From positions 1 to 5,229 of the forward strand of contig USCO01000147.1 in the NCBI GenBank assembly GCA_900553135.1: a stretch of 5,229 nucleotides of DNA, in the 5' to 3' direction. The DNA comes from an uncultured Eubacteriales bacterium. GTDB taxonomy: Bacteria > Bacillota > Clostridia > Oscillospirales > Oscillospiraceae. Position 1 is the first letter of the stretch; every line of letters begins with the position of its first letter. Made by a program: the position numbers and the translations under genes. Positions 5,118 to 5,229 of this stretch are shown piece after piece. Below the pieces are notes generated by a model. That model did not search any database. It had not been told where the DNA came from and saw only the letters and a list, made by a program, of their open reading frames with translations.

Positions 5118-5213
5118 CCCCGTAACGGGGTCCGGGGGTTGGCGACTGGAGCGCTGGCGCTCCTCGGAGCCAAACCCCGGCGATCTTTGGTTCTTTCCAT
5201 CGCTGGAAAGAAC
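5118..5213. repeat. Cluster of three adjacent hairpins
   Basis: First, CCCCG (5118-5122) pairs with CGGGG (5126-5130). Second, bases 5132-5143 pair with 5169-5180 (12 positions, one mismatch at 5138/5174), enclosing GGAGCG/CGCTCC (5148-5153 with 5158-5163). Third, GTTCTTTCCA (5190-5199) pairs perfectly with TGGAAAGAAC (5204-5213) over TCGC. None is followed by a clear T-run on either strand. They may belong to a structured RNA or a compound repeat that runs off the window. Confidence 0.5.
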
Positions 5214-5229
5214 AGCAAGCAATTTCCCC

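Larger units (their letters stand above)
4567..5229. other. Long non-coding stretch rich in repeats and hairpins
   Basis: About 660 bases after the T-box terminator have no supportable gene. Open frames on the minus strand (for example across 4850-5218) lack a convincing ribosome-binding site, family likeness or membrane and domain pattern, and they run through the palindromes. The stretch holds the tandem duplication, a weak terminator-like hairpin, the 48-base palindrome and a hairpin cluster. A long-range complement also exists between 4987-4994 and 5081-5088 (CCGGCGCG/CGCGCCGG). Confidence 0.6.

Noticed and set aside
4420..5218. Minus-strand open frames across the non-coding 3' region
   Set aside because: They cross palindromes and the tandem duplication and show no domain. 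The basic, R-, K- and P-rich text is typical of translated repeats.

Overview
The window reads as a GC-rich, low-redundancy stretch from a Firmicute. Family content and wording (MscL, RsmG, a MinD-type ATPase followed by a methylglyoxal-synthase-like gene, and a T-box leader) fit a gut clostridium of the Oscillospiraceae type, such as the Flavonifractor/Pseudoflavonifractor group. That placement is inferred from protein style and base composition, not from a marker search. All real genes lie on the + strand. Long antisense ORFs are composition shadows.

Layout. Bases 1-124 are the C-terminal end of seryl-tRNA synthetase, followed by a stem-loop that probably ends that transcript. Bases 125-365 are an intergenic stretch with two further inverted repeats, one a perfect 33-nt palindrome. 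Bases 366-2910 form a tight four-gene cluster: a membrane acyltransferase, the large-conductance mechanosensitive channel MscL, a small multi-pass membrane protein whose start overlaps the mscL end, and the 16S rRNA methyltransferase RsmG. An AT-rich gap with a good extended -10 promoter precedes bases 3122-4306, a two-gene unit of a MinD-family ATPase and a methylglyoxal-synthase-fold protein.

Only 14 bases after the last stop codon begins a complete T-box riboswitch (about 4321-4566). It has a recognisable Stem I, a likely GAC (Asp) specifier, an antiterminator with a UGGC bulge that matches a G73 tRNA, and an intrinsic terminator. No gene follows it in the remaining 660 bases. That stretch holds an imperfect 109-base tandem duplication and a run of strong hairpins.

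Three observations stand out. The methylglyoxal-synthase-like protein has lost most of the residues known to bind phosphate and do catalysis in the E. coli enzyme. The MinD-like protein stops where the membrane-targeting tail should begin and has no MinC or MinE beside it. The T-box is intact in its key parts but has neither a visible promoter of its own nor a visible target gene, and its terminator arm is shared with a second perfect palindrome. These may be a remodelled remnant of the clostridial min-rodA-mgsA locus beside a stranded or long-range T-box.
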